From positions 1,085,579 through 1,149,578 of the forward strand of contig NC_007955.1 of the NCBI RefSeq assembly GCF_000013725.1: 64,000 nucleotides of DNA, in the 5' to 3' direction. The DNA is from Methanococcoides burtonii DSM 6242. Lineage in GTDB: Archaea > Halobacteriota > Methanosarcinia > Methanosarcinales > Methanosarcinaceae. Of the stretch, positions 38,188-48,076 are shown one piece after another (position 1 is the stretch's first letter; the number at the start of each line of letters is the position of its first letter). The position numbers and the translations under genes are program-made. The notes under the pieces were generated by a model that worked only from the letters and a program-made list of their open reading frames with translations, did not search any database and was not told where the DNA came from.

Positions 38188-38892
38188 ATGGAAACACTCT
38201 ACCTTAAAAACAGTCAGATGAAAGAATTCGAGGCTAATGTCCTCGACGTGACCGATGATAGGTTCGTTGTCCTTAACAGGACGGCTTTCTATCCCAGTTC
38301 AGGAGGACAGCCACATGACACCGGGAAACTGGTCTGTGACCGCAAAGAGTATCCCGTCACATTTGTGGGTAAATTTGACGGCAAGATAAGTCACGAAGTC
38401 TCCGAGGCTGGATTGAAAGCAGGAGATAAAGTAAAAGGTACTATTGACTGGGACAGACGAAGCCTTTTCATGAAATACCACACTGCTGCCCATATTCTCA
38501 GTGCCATGATCCATAGTGAGACCGGTGCGAAGATATCCGGTAATCAGATCGCGGAAGAGAAGACAAGAGTTGATTTTAATCTTGAGGACTTCGACAGGGA
38601 ACTTATAGGATCCTATGAAGCGAAGGTCAATGAGATCATAGACCGAAAAATCGATGTCGAGATAGAGATCCTCCCAAGAGATGAAGCCCTGAAGATACCT
38701 TCTGTGGTGAAGCTTAAGGATGCATTCCCGCCGGAAATAGAAGAGATACGGGTCATACGGATACCGGATGTAGATGACCAGGCATGTGGTGGGACCCATG
38801 TTGCAAATACGGGCGAAATACCACATATTGAGATATTCAAGGCAGAGAACAAAGGGAAGAATAACAGGAGGATCTATTTCAGATTCTTCTGA
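38188..38892 (+). CDS. alaX: Alanyl-tRNA editing protein AlaX
   Basis: Protein of 234 residues, AlaX-M size. It hydrolyses Ser-tRNA(Ala) as a free-standing version of the AlaRS editing domain. A small Gly-rich strand (SSGGQPHDTG) leads to zinc ligands HTAAHIL (two His) and CGGTHVANTGEI (Cys, His). It converges on the ccmF gene. Confidence 0.94.
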   Translation: METLYLKNSQMKEFEANVLDVTDDRFVVLNRTAFYPSSGGQPHDTGKLVCDRKEYPVTFVGKFDGKISHEVSEAGLKAGDKVKGTIDWDRRSLFMKYHTAAHILSAMIHSETGAKISGNQIAEEKTRVDFNLEDFDRELIGSYEAKVNEIIDRKIDVEIEILPRDEALKIPSVVKLKDAFPPEIEEIRVIRIPDVDDQACGGTHVANTGEIPHIEIFKAENKGKNNRRIYFRFF

Positions 38893-38915
38893 TCATTTAT
38901 TGAACAATTCTTTTT

Positions 38916-40013
38916 TTATTGGCCTTTACTCTGGCTACCTTGATCGCTGCCATCGTTCTCTTCAAAGTACCTTCTCGCCAGCAACACAAGACTTGAAACA
39001 ACAAGTATCGCCAGGAAGAACGCGATCAATGTTCCTTCAAATGTGAGGTCCTGCCAGGAGTGTACGGATACCCACATACCACTGCGTGTCACGAAGGTAG
39101 CGAATATTACCAGTATGAACGAAACTATTGCCAGCATTGGAGCAAGGAAACGGTATTCACCATCACGGACCCTTGTTGCCGAATGCAGGAATGCGGTAGC
39201 TGTTATCCAGGGTATCAGGGAAGATGTCTCGACAGGGTCCCAGGACCAGTACCATGCTCCCCATCCGAGAACCTCGTATGCCCAAAATCCACCAAGACCT
39301 ATACCTGCTGTGAGGAAAAGCCATGCCAGACGCATCCAGTTCCTTGTCAGTTTTATCCATCTTTCGTCATCGATAAGCAGTGATGCAAATGCTGTTGCAA
39401 AGGGTATCGTGAATGCAGCATACCCCAGGAACAGTATTGGTGGATGGACTGCCATCCAGGGGTTCCTGAGGAGCGGATTCATACCCTGACCATCGATGAG
39501 ATGATAGACCGTAACAAAAGGATTCCAGTTGGAGGTTTCGATAGCTCCTCCGAAAACAGCGTAATAGGTCTCGAACGGATTCTTCAAGACAAGAAGAAGA
39601 AGGAAGAAAGCTACTATTGTGAGACAGACAGCCCTTGTAATATTCATTAACTTCGTATCTGCAATCTCTTTCGTGTTTCCTGTATATCGAATAAACAGAA
39701 GGATCATAAGCGTGAACCATGTCCAGAGCAGGAACGAACCTTCCTGACCTGCCCAGAGGGCAGAAAAGCGATAGAACCACTCAAGGTCTATGCTGGAATG
39801 CAGGTAGACATAGACATAAGATGCCGATACTGTGAACAGATAATATGTCAGCAGCATGATTGCAAATGTTGTTAGAACACTACACCATAGCTCGAACTGT
39901 TTTGACCGGGAAATTAAGCGTTCATCGTTTCGCAAAAGGCCGATGATAGCCAAACCTGCTGAACCTGTACCAAGAGTAAAGGCCAACCAGATAGATATCA
40001 TACCAAAGTTCAT
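38916..40013 (-). CDS. CcmF-type haem lyase, N-terminal half (WWD domain)
   Basis: Protein of 365 residues, about nine helices. It corresponds to the front half of bacterial CcmF: HPPILFLGYA gives one haem-binding His, followed by the WWD motif (EVLGWGAWYWSWDPVET) and a WITATAFLH His. CcmF joins haem to apocytochrome c at the outer membrane face. Bacterial CcmF is near 650 residues; here the second half is the separate upstream gene at 40010-41005, with ATGA overlap. It suggests c-type cytochromes, as in Methanosarcinales with multihaem respiratory cytochromes. Confidence 0.88.
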   Translation of the reverse strand: MNFGMISIWLAFTLGTGSAGLAIIGLLRNDERLISRSKQFELWCSVLTTFAIMLLTYYLFTVSASYVYVYLHSSIDLEWFYRFSALWAGQEGSFLLWTWFTLMILLFIRYTGNTKEIADTKLMNITRAVCLTIVAFFLLLLVLKNPFETYYAVFGGAIETSNWNPFVTVYHLIDGQGMNPLLRNPWMAVHPPILFLGYAAFTIPFATAFASLLIDDERWIKLTRNWMRLAWLFLTAGIGLGGFWAYEVLGWGAWYWSWDPVETSSLIPWITATAFLHSATRVRDGEYRFLAPMLAIVSFILVIFATFVTRSGMWVSVHSWQDLTFEGTLIAFFLAILVVSSLVLLARRYFEENDGSDQGSQSKGQ

Positions 40014-41005
40014 TTTTTAGCCCCCTTACGAACTTTAGAGCCGTTATTTCGTTTACCATTAAGAGAAAATTCTGCTTTTAAGCTGCTGCTTTCAAGTGAA
40101 CGGTCCACGAGCACAAGAGAGATGATCCCGGCAACCATAAGGAAAAGACCACCCCAGATGAATGTTATGAATGGAACTGTTCTGACATACAGACTGACCT
40201 CACCACTGCTTTCATTCAATGCCTTTGGAGCTATGAACAGCTCTTCAAAAATACCACGGTCAACATAGGTGGTAGTGAATGTCTGACCCCATTTGAAATC
40301 TGTTATGTATTTGACCTGACCACTATCAAAATAAGCACCTTTCTTATAGACATCGAAGGTAACATGGGTTGCGTAGGAAGAACCCGGATATTGTTTATAT
40401 GGAGAACCTTCGAAAACAGAATGCATGTCTGTTACAGAAACTATGTAGTTCTGTCCTTCGAACTATCCGGGCGAGTCAACGGTCACGATATCCGAGCCTT
40501 CTACCTGCATGTTCGAGCTGGCAACAATACCTATGAGAATGAAAAGAATGCCAAGATGTATCACATGAGCACTTATGCCTTTGAGCTTCAGTATCCATGA
40601 TCCACGTTCCATTGCCATGTACATCTTATAGAATGTAGCTACAACCGCCATGCCTGTTAATGGAACTGTGACATCGAGCGGAAGGTTCCCAAAAGGTGAG
40701 ATGAAAGCGAAAACCAGAGAGATAAGGGCAGTAATACCCGCAACTAAGAGAGCCTTCTTTGCACCAAAGTAACCATAAAGCAGACATGTAGTGAGCAGTA
40801 CGACCAATGCTGCTGTCGGTATTGCACTCCTGTCATTGAAATATTCAGCACCCATGCTGATCTCATTACCGGTGGTGAGCTTCACGACAAGTGGTGTCAG
40901 CATCCCCAGAGTGATGAGAGCAGCAAGCAGAAGCATTGTCAGCACACTTGCCAACATGATGTTACTGCTGTTTATGATGTCTTTGCTTTCTTTCATTGGA
41001 TTCAC
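40010..41005 (-). CDS. CcmF C-terminal-half protein with in-frame TAG (candidate pyrrolysine codon)
   Basis: Read straight through, this is a 331-codon protein with one TAG at 40463-40465 (codon 181). Before it are about five helices ending in HLGILFILIGIVASS. After it come a soluble strand-rich domain (FEGQNYIVSV..., YVDRGIFEELFIAP) and a final helix (FIWGGLFLMVAGII). Together these match the layout of the end of bacterial CcmF, so the TAG lies within one domain. The next ATG is 12 codons on, without a ribosome site. It may be read as pyrrolysine; otherwise it is a nonsense mutation or sequence error. The start is GTG 41005 or ATG 40996. Confidence 0.75.
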
Positions 41006-41131
41006 AATCGTTATTTATATTAAAATATGTATCGGTATTAGTTTGAAAGTCCTGATATGAGTAATATATACAAATTTAGAAAATGTGACACCGAAATACC
41101 AAAAGCGATTCCATCTTATTGCCTATATCTG

Positions 41132-41167
41132 AAAAAAAACTAAAAGGCGGTAAAGTTTCCACCTTTA
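41132..41167 (-). terminator. Rubrerythrin terminator
   Basis: AAAGGCGG at 41143-41150 pairs, with one G-U, with CCACCTTT at 41159-41166. On the minus strand the hairpin is followed by a run of eight U (complement of 41132-41139), just past the rubrerythrin stop. Confidence 0.6.
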
Positions 41168-41178
41168 ATGATCTAATT

Positions 41179-41670
41179 TCAGTCTACTTTTTGGAACTTT
41201 GAATGTACAGCTTCGCATATCGGACATCTTTCAGGTGCTTCGCCTTCTACAGTATTTCCACAGATATCACAGACGTAATAATCGACTTCTTCATTGCTGC
41301 CGATATTTTCCAGGGCTTTCGTATAAAGTCCAGCATGAATCTGCTCGACCTGATTTGCCATATCGAAGCTACGGACAGCTTGCTTATTACCTTCTTTTTC
41401 TGCTTCTTCTATAAAAGCAGGATACATTTCGTTGAATTCAAGGGTCTCGCCACTTATTGCTTCCTGAAGATTTTCTTCAGTGCTCTTGACGCCTCCCAGA
41501 ACTCTCAAATGAGCATGAGCATGTACTGTTTCCGCAGCAGCTGCAGCTCGGAACAATTTGGCTACCTGTCCGAAACCTTCTTTGTCAGCCATTTTTGCAA
41601 AAGCAAGATATTTCCTGTTTGCCATTGATTCACCGGCAAACGCTTCGTTTAAATTTTCAATCGTACTCAT
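41179..41670 (-). CDS. rbr: Rubrerythrin
   Basis: 163-residue peroxidase of anaerobes. The N-terminal ferritin-like four-helix domain has the diiron Glu/His ligands (NEAFAGESMANRKY, ETVHAHAHL, EEAEKEG, QVEQIHAGLY), and the C-terminal rubredoxin domain has YVCDICGN and ERCPICEAV. The frame extends 26 codons further upstream, but GGAGGA sits just before ATG 41670. It is divergent from the exported-protein gene at 41874. Confidence 0.95.
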   Translation of the reverse strand: MSTIENLNEAFAGESMANRKYLAFAKMADKEGFGQVAKLFRAAAAAETVHAHAHLRVLGGVKSTEENLQEAISGETLEFNEMYPAFIEEAEKEGNKQAVRSFDMANQVEQIHAGLYTKALENIGSNEEVDYYVCDICGNTVEGEAPERCPICEAVHSKFQKVD

Positions 41671-41873
41671 GATATTCCTCCACATTATTTTGATATATTG
41701 CAGGATAACTGGGGACATATCAAATATATGGTTAATGGAAAGAAACAATGAAAAAGGAATGAGGATGAAAGGATGAGGTGCTCATAAAGTCCCTTTTTAT
41801 ATAGGCAAACCCCTTCATAAATTAGAAAATTTTATATGCAGATAAACTTATATGTACTGTGCAGGAGCTTAAA

Positions 41874-42411
41874 ATGCAAAAAATATTCGTTCTCACAATT
41901 TTTTTATTTTTGATTGCTGCAACAAATGCACATGCATCATTTACTTCAGAAGCAGGCATGATCTCATATCAGATCAATGATTCTGACCGAATCGCTGTTG
42001 GGAATGTAACCAATATCCAGGAACATCTCAAATACTCTGTAGTAACGATAAAAGTAGATGAATGGCTGATGAGACCACTTCCATCGAATGAAATTGAGGT
42101 GATTTCGGAAATAGGTTCTATGTCTATCAACAATAATGAACCTCGATTTTACTGGTGAATCGGTAATACTGATGCTTCAGGACATAAACGTAGCTGATAA
42201 CAGATTCAAAGTAACTATCGGTGAACCTGGGAAGCATCTTACTACCGATAGAGATGAAATAATAAGTGAACTTGAATCAATGGGAAAATCCAACAAAAGT
42301 GAGATTGTGCTAACAACAGAATCCGATAATACAACTCCGTTTATTGAGAGCATTGGATTGGTACTTGTTTTTGCGTGCGTGGGTTTCGTGTTAGGAAGAG
42401 CTCAAAAATGA
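41874..42411 (+). pseudogene. Frameshifted exported/membrane-anchored protein
   Basis: ATG 41874, with GGAG upstream, starts a signal peptide (FVLTIFLFLIAATNAHA) and a strand-rich domain that stops at TGA 42156-42158. The second piece, in the +1 frame from about 42136, goes on smoothly (LDFTGESVILMLQD) to a C-terminal helix (SIGLVLVFACVGFVLG) at 42411. Joining the two gives a plausible protein of about 178 residues with an N-terminal signal and a C-terminal membrane anchor. The frame change is near 42135-42145. Family unknown. Real decay or a sequence error would both explain it. Confidence 0.6.
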
Positions 42412-42428
42412 ATCCGGAGGAATAACTT

Positions 42429-43196
42429 TTGATCAATAATCTCATCTTAAAATTTAGAAAGAAAATGCCGTTAGATGCCCTTCTTTTCTTTATGGCTCAT
42501 ATCTGGGTAACGGTTATTCTTTTGACAATGTTTGTGATGATAGTTACAAAAAGCCAGTCTGATCTAAGGATATATGCATTAGTAATGACACTTGGATTAT
42601 TTATCCTATTTTTAGTACCGATAGCCACCATTGGTCAGAATATTGTAAAGAACAGAAGAGATATTCGAAAGGTTTTGTACTATATACCTTTGCTAATTTG
42701 TGGTATGTTTCATACTATAATAGTTATAATTGGACATACTCGTATTGTGACAGCTACATTTCCCCATGATTCGTTGATCTATAACTTGCTGCTTCCAATT
42801 CAGAGACTCGTGGAAATTGCAATAGATCCTATAACTCGTGAAATATTCGATATGAGCTTTCCGTATAACACATTACCACTGATCATAATCTTTGTTGTCA
42901 TTCTTCCCGTCAGCCTGTTTATTTACTTACTACCTTCGGTAGACTATGATATAAGAAAAATTACAGGAGAAATGAAGTTAATTGTATTGTTGCCATTGCT
43001 TTGTGCTATTATCCCAGTGATTCTACAGGCAGTTCAAATGGGGCTGGGATTAATCGATGAGAATATGATTAAATTTTTCTGGATTAAAATATTCTTTAAC
43101 ATATCATATATGGGATATTTCCTATTGATGCCTATCCTGGGTATTTTGTATATCAAGCATTACAATAAGATAATTGGAGAATCTACGGAAAAGTAA
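42429..43196 (+). CDS. Unknown multi-pass membrane protein
   Basis: 255 residues with about six hydrophobic helices and few conserved polar residues; I do not recognise the family. The start is a TTG with GGAGG eight bases upstream. It begins 18 bases after the broken exported-protein gene, so the two probably form one transcript. Confidence 0.7.
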   Translation: MINNLILKFRKKMPLDALLFFMAHIWVTVILLTMFVMIVTKSQSDLRIYALVMTLGLFILFLVPIATIGQNIVKNRRDIRKVLYYIPLLICGMFHTIIVIIGHTRIVTATFPHDSLIYNLLLPIQRLVEIAIDPITREIFDMSFPYNTLPLIIIFVVILPVSLFIYLLPSVDYDIRKITGEMKLIVLLPLLCAIIPVILQAVQMGLGLIDENMIKFFWIKIFFNISYMGYFLLMPILGILYIKHYNKIIGESTEK

Positions 43197-43786
43197 TAAT
43201 TCCGAATCCATTTATCACACTCGGCACCTAGAAAAAATAAGTATGTACTGTATGATTTTGTTCTATTGATATTAATGTCATTATTGAAGTATAGCTTGTG
43301 GAAATGAACTTAAGGGAATGATACAGGTAGCATAATCGTCAGGGCTGTTCTGACACAACACATACTCAAATCTGGACCTTTAGTGAAACTTCCAGAGTTT
43401 GAAGAACCTCCAAAGAATTTCAATCCACCTGCAGGATGACAAAACCTGAGTTCGAGATGGAAAATTGATAAATGGGGAAATGAAGCTCAATACAACCCCT
43501 CAACCAAATGTATCTATCAAAAATCGAAGAAATATTCGAATAAAATATTTTTCAAATTGTTAACACTATTAACACAAACTTTAAATTCAATGTGACTAGT
43601 TGTTACGATAGTATTTATTCGTGTGAATTTGTTGGTTTAAATTCTTCAAAAATAGAATTGGTCGATAGTACACAACCAACTATTACTAAAGGTGCAGGGC
43701 ATTCTTTTTCCCTTACATCTTTATTCCACACAATATGAAATATTCAACATATCTAACCTAGGAAAAACTGAATTGGAGTTTATAGT
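43197..43786. other. 590-base gene-poor gap
   Basis: No intact gene. At about 43310-43439 a 43-codon frame without a start codon (RAVLTQHILKSGP then EEPPKNFNPPAG, ending TGA) looks like the tail of a lost protein. The last 100 bases are the presumed promoter of the ABC importer, including a CCTAGG palindrome (43757-43762). Confidence 0.4.
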
Positions 43787-44911
43787 GTGAAAAAAAGAAT
43801 GTATATAGGATCAATTGCAATTTTTTTAATTATCATTGCATCTTTTGGGCTGGGCTGTATTTCAAGTTCGGATAAATTAAATGAAGAGACTGTTTCAGAA
43901 CGCACAATAACAGATGGTCTTGGTAGAACTGTAACCGTTCCTACAGACCCGGAACGGATAGTATGTCAGGGAGCTGGAGCACTTCGCTATATTTGCTACC
44001 TTGAAGCACAGGATGCAATTGTCGGTGTCGAAGACGTAGAACTGAGAATAAATGAGAACCGAAGACCTTATGCTATTGCAAATCCCCAATTCCAAAACTT
44101 ACCACTGATCGGTGAACACCGAGGAAATACCGATCCGGAAAAGATAGTTGGTGTAGACCCGGATGTCATATTCTGGACCTATGTTCAGTCTGCTAAAGAT
44201 GCAGATGAACTTCAGGCAAAGACAGAAATTCCTGTTGTAGCTTTAAATTACGGAAATCTTGGAGTCTATCGTGATGACATGTACCAAAGCCTTCGTATAA
44301 TGGGAAATGTTATGGACAAAAACAAACGGGCAGAAGAGGTCATTGGATTCTTTGAAATGAACATTGGAAACCTTGAGAATAGGACAAAAGATACTGCTAA
44401 TGATGATCCAAAAAACGTCTATGTTGGTGGTATAGCATACAGTGGCCCTCATGGATTCCAATCTACTGAACCAACCTATCCTCCTTTCGAATTTATAAGT
44501 GCAAACAATGTAGCGTCTTCACTTGGAACAACACACGCTGATGTTTCAAAGGAAGCGATAATCGAATGGGATGCAGATATTCTATTTGTTGATCTTTCAA
44601 CATTAATGACCACACCCTCGGCAATTGATGAACTGAAAAGTGACCCTGCATACACATCGCTCAGTGCTGTTAAAAACGGGAACGTTTACGGAATTCTTCC
44701 ATATAACTGGTATAGTTCCAATCAGGGTTCTGTCCTTGCAGCATCATATTATGCAGGAACAGTGATCCATCCGGAGAGATTTAGTGATATTGACCCGGCC
44801 ACAAAAGCAGATGAGATATACATGTTTCTTCTGGGAGATGCCGTTTATGAGAATCTGACCCATGGATTTACCAGCGGTTTTGGGAAAATATCACTCGATG
44901 GTCAATTCTAA
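43787..44911 (+). CDS. Iron/corrinoid ABC transporter substrate-binding lipoprotein
   Basis: 374 residues, BtuF/FepB-like fold. Signal peptide with lipobox (SFGLGC, about residue 26), then RTITDGLGRTVTVPTDPERIV, the usual opening of these receptors. The middle PEKIVGVDPDVIF and late GNVYGILPYNWYSSN segments fit the archaeal group. Ligand may be a siderophore, haem, molybdate or cobamide; it cannot be told by sequence alone. GTG start with GGAG upstream. First of a three-gene importer. Confidence 0.9.
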   Translation: MKKRMYIGSIAIFLIIIASFGLGCISSSDKLNEETVSERTITDGLGRTVTVPTDPERIVCQGAGALRYICYLEAQDAIVGVEDVELRINENRRPYAIANPQFQNLPLIGEHRGNTDPEKIVGVDPDVIFWTYVQSAKDADELQAKTEIPVVALNYGNLGVYRDDMYQSLRIMGNVMDKNKRAEEVIGFFEMNIGNLENRTKDTANDDPKNVYVGGIAYSGPHGFQSTEPTYPPFEFISANNVASSLGTTHADVSKEAIIEWDADILFVDLSTLMTTPSAIDELKSDPAYTSLSAVKNGNVYGILPYNWYSSNQGSVLAASYYAGTVIHPERFSDIDPATKADEIYMFLLGDAVYENLTHGFTSGFGKISLDGQF

Positions 44912-44979
44912 ACGATCAAAATATTCAATAAAATATTGTCAGGAACATTCCATAATGATCTCAACGATTTGCGAAATGG

Positions 44980-46080
44980 ATGGATAATATGAGCTTTACA
45001 GACAAAGAAACAAATGGAATCGAAAGTAACCCCATTGCTTTAGCATACTCAGGATATATAAGGAAGAAAATGGCCTTCATGGTCATTTCATCCATCCTTC
45101 TATTCCTGTTGCTAATATATTCAATTGCCGTTGGTGCAACAAACATAGCATTTACAGACGTAATATTATCCCTTTTCGGATATGGTCAAGGCAGTGCTTC
45201 CACGATTATATGGAATATTCGACTTCCACGAGCACTTGTAGCCATTGTTGCAGGAGTCGGGCTCTCAGTTTCCGGTGTTGCATTGCAATCAATATTGAGA
45301 AACCCTCTTGGTTCACCTTACACTCTTGGAATATCCCATGCATGTGCTTTCGGTGCGGCCTTTTCTGTAATAGTGCTTGGTAGTGGCACAATGAGAAGTA
45401 CAGGTGCAGATGCGATCATGTTGAACAATCCATATATGACAACAGCGGTCTCTTTCTGCTTCTCGCTTATAGCAACATTCACTCTAATTGCTATTGCAAA
45501 ATATAGAAATTCATCTCCGGAAGTGATGATATTAACAGGAGTTGCATTAGCATCTCTTTTTACTGCAGGTACGATGTTCCTTCAATATTTCGCTGATGAT
45601 GTACAACTTGCAGCTGTTGTATTCTGGACATTTGGTGATGTCGGGAGAGCAGATTGGAATGACCTGACAATATTGTTCATTTTGACAGTGCCGGCAGTAT
45701 TTTATTTCTTTATGAATCGGTGGAACTATAATGCGATCGATGCAGGAGATGAGACTGCAAAAGGACTTGGGGTCAACGTAGAAAAAGTAAGATTGTGGGG
45801 TATGCTTGTGGCATCTCTTGTAACCGCTTTTATTGTTTCTTTCCTGGGAGTGATCGGTTTTGTAGGATTAGTGTGCCCCCACATGGCACGCCGGTTCGTA
45901 GGGGATGAACAACGGTTTCTATTACCGGCATCCTGCCTTACCGGAGCTCTGCTGTTACTTGGAGCAGATACGGCAGCAAGGCTTATGCTTGCACCTCATG
46001 AGCTTCCGGTTGCCATTCTTACTGCATTCATGGGTGCACCACTTTTCCTATATTTGCTTATCAGGGGGTATCAACACTAA
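44980..46080 (+). CDS. FecCD/BtuC-family ABC permease
   Basis: 366 residues with about ten helices. Family motifs are IRLPRALVAIVAGVGLSVSG, LRNPLGSPYTLGIS and GLVCPHMARRFVG (coupling region). ATG 44980 or 44989. It meets the ATPase gene at TAATG, a one-base overlap. Confidence 0.94.
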   Translation: MDNMSFTDKETNGIESNPIALAYSGYIRKKMAFMVISSILLFLLLIYSIAVGATNIAFTDVILSLFGYGQGSASTIIWNIRLPRALVAIVAGVGLSVSGVALQSILRNPLGSPYTLGISHACAFGAAFSVIVLGSGTMRSTGADAIMLNNPYMTTAVSFCFSLIATFTLIAIAKYRNSSPEVMILTGVALASLFTAGTMFLQYFADDVQLAAVVFWTFGDVGRADWNDLTILFILTVPAVFYFFMNRWNYNAIDAGDETAKGLGVNVEKVRLWGMLVASLVTAFIVSFLGVIGFVGLVCPHMARRFVGDEQRFLLPASCLTGALLLLGADTAARLMLAPHELPVAILTAFMGAPLFLYLLIRGYQH

Positions 46081-46832
46081 TGTTAAGCGTTACAGAACTT
46101 GATTTTAGCTATAATAACAGAGAAATTCTGAACCAGATACATTTCGAACTTAAGCCAGGAAAGATATTAGCCATTCTTGGTCCTAACGGAGTTGGAAAAT
46201 CGACTCTTCTCAGATGTATCAATGCAATTCATCCACCTAAAACAGGTACAATTATAGTTGACGGAGAAGAAGTATTAGCCCTTGAAAAACATGAGATCGC
46301 AAAGAGAGTGGGATATGTACCACAGCGCTCAGAAGCAGGACAACTTACAGCTTATGATGCAATATTATTAGGCCGAAAGCCACATATTGGCTGGAATGTT
46401 GGAGAAAAAGATAGACGTGTTGTAGAATCAGTTATCAAAAAACTTGGACTGGAAGAATTGGCCCTTAGGCACATCAATGAGATGAGTGGAGGAGAACTTC
46501 AGAGAGTAGCTATTGCAAGAGCTCTGGTACAGGAACCAAAACTGTTGTTACTTGATGAACCGACCAGCAGCCTTGATCTTAAAAAGCAATTGGAAATATT
46601 ACGCACGGTCAGACAAGTGGTAGAAAATAATAAGGTCTCGGCAGTGATAACCATGCATGATCTAAACCTCGCACTACGGTTTGCTGACAATTATATATTC
46701 TTAAAGGACGGAAAGGTCTTTGCACATGGAGGTAACGAGATCGTTGTGCCTGAAACCATCAAGCAGGTCTATGGTGTTGCCACAAGTGTTGAAAAATTTA
46801 ATGGTTTTCATGTGGTTATCCCACATGAGTAA
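46080..46832 (+). CDS. FecE/BtuD-type ABC ATPase
   Basis: 250 residues. Walker A GPNGVGKSTLL (about 35), Q-loop VPQRSEAG, signature MSGGELQRV, Walker B LLLLDEPTSSLD and switch MHD are complete. Third gene of the importer that begins at 43787. Confidence 0.95.
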   Translation: MLSVTELDFSYNNREILNQIHFELKPGKILAILGPNGVGKSTLLRCINAIHPPKTGTIIVDGEEVLALEKHEIAKRVGYVPQRSEAGQLTAYDAILLGRKPHIGWNVGEKDRRVVESVIKKLGLEELALRHINEMSGGELQRVAIARALVQEPKLLLLDEPTSSLDLKKQLEILRTVRQVVENNKVSAVITMHDLNLALRFADNYIFLKDGKVFAHGGNEIVVPETIKQVYGVATSVEKFNGFHVVIPHE

Positions 46833-46877
46833 TAGCACCTGTTCTAAAATATGAAAAGGATGATGCTGATGAGATTA

Positions 46878-47453
46878 TCATTTAAGCATCATCTCAGAAT
46901 AACTTGCTTTTTTACCACTATTTGCAGGATAAGTGAACTCCAGTCCTTTTGCACCAAGAATGCATGACATAGGCTTTGCGTTTTCATAATCCATCTCTCC
47001 ATTATCGTTGAAGAACCTATCATCTACTTCAAGATTTACGACCTTTCCGATGATAAGAGAGAATCTATCCATTGCAATCTCTTCAATAAAAGAGCATTCT
47101 GCCCATGCCAGGCATCCTTCAACTCCGGGAGGAGCTATCATAGAAGATCGTCTGGGAGAAAGACCGACTTCTTTGAACTCATCTACATCTGCCGGGAAAT
47201 TCTTTGAACTTATCATTACTTTTTCAGACATTTCTACTGGAGGAATATTGATGACAAATTCTCCTGTATCTCTTATGTTATCAAGAGTATCACGTTTGAT
47301 CCATGATGCCATCACAACCTCTTCAAGAGGCCTAAGTATTGGAGTTATGTTAGACCAGGGAGCCACATTCAACACCCCATTATTAGAGACAGTAGATATC
47401 AATGCTACAGGCAATGGAAATATTTGTTCTCTTTTTCGTGGTGCAATTTTCAT
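46878..47453 (-). CDS. Flavin reductase-like FMN protein (flavoredoxin type)
   Basis: 191 residues, single flavin reductase-like domain (PLPVALISTVSNNGVLNVAPWS, then GEFVINIPP). Such proteins bind FMN and act in electron transfer or flavin reduction. No partner is adjacent. It converges with the ABC importer. Confidence 0.88.
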   Translation of the reverse strand: MKIAPRKREQIFPLPVALISTVSNNGVLNVAPWSNITPILRPLEEVVMASWIKRDTLDNIRDTGEFVINIPPVEMSEKVMISSKNFPADVDEFKEVGLSPRRSSMIAPPGVEGCLAWAECSFIEEIAMDRFSLIIGKVVNLEVDDRFFNDNGEMDYENAKPMSCILGAKGLEFTYPANSGKKASYSEMMLK

Positions 47454-48076
47454 ATGATCACTTTAAATGTTTGCTTAAATATAGTAATACTTTATAATAA
47501 TTAAGTTTTACTAAACGTGTCCTTTTGGATAGATTAATCATATCGTATTAAAACATGGAATTTATTTACATATTGCCACGATTTTGAAAAAATGAGAACA
47601 GTCGTGGATTAAAATTTATCCACACCACATAATAATTAGATGTTTACCTAAAAATTCAACTGCGAATCTGACTTTCAGCTTCCTTTTAACCCTTTTCACG
47701 ATCAAATGAATGAAACGATCGAACCTAATCATATTACAGTCAATCGCCTGCATTCCTCTTTTCGACTCATAAAGAAAGTATGATAACTATTAGGTGTAAA
47801 GGTTGCATCAAAAACCATAAATGTAGCTGTGGTATCCCTTGTTGAAAAATACTTGACTTTTGTACTATTTTCGAGCAATTGAAAGCTTTGTATGTACTGA
47901 TATTTGAATATATAGTCAAACAGGATACTTTGTGGTCAAATGCCCAATTTTGTAGTCGATCTGACTTTTTGGACAAGGCCAATATTATAGTTGATTTTAT
48001 ATATCAATGAAGCAGACTAGAACAAAACTACTGAGTTGATAACACGATCGAGATAATTGTTCTTGCATTATGGCTA
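47454..48076. other. 623-base gap before carS
   Basis: No gene that I can support. An open minus-strand frame at 47767-47982 (71 codons, hydrophobic end) has no ribosome site and may be a transposase or other remnant. 48028-48076 holds the possible upstream part of carS. Confidence 0.35.

Noticed and set aside
38188-38892. Fragment of alanyl-tRNA synthetase
   Set aside because: Length and both zinc motifs fit a complete free-standing AlaX; no sign of a broken synthetase.
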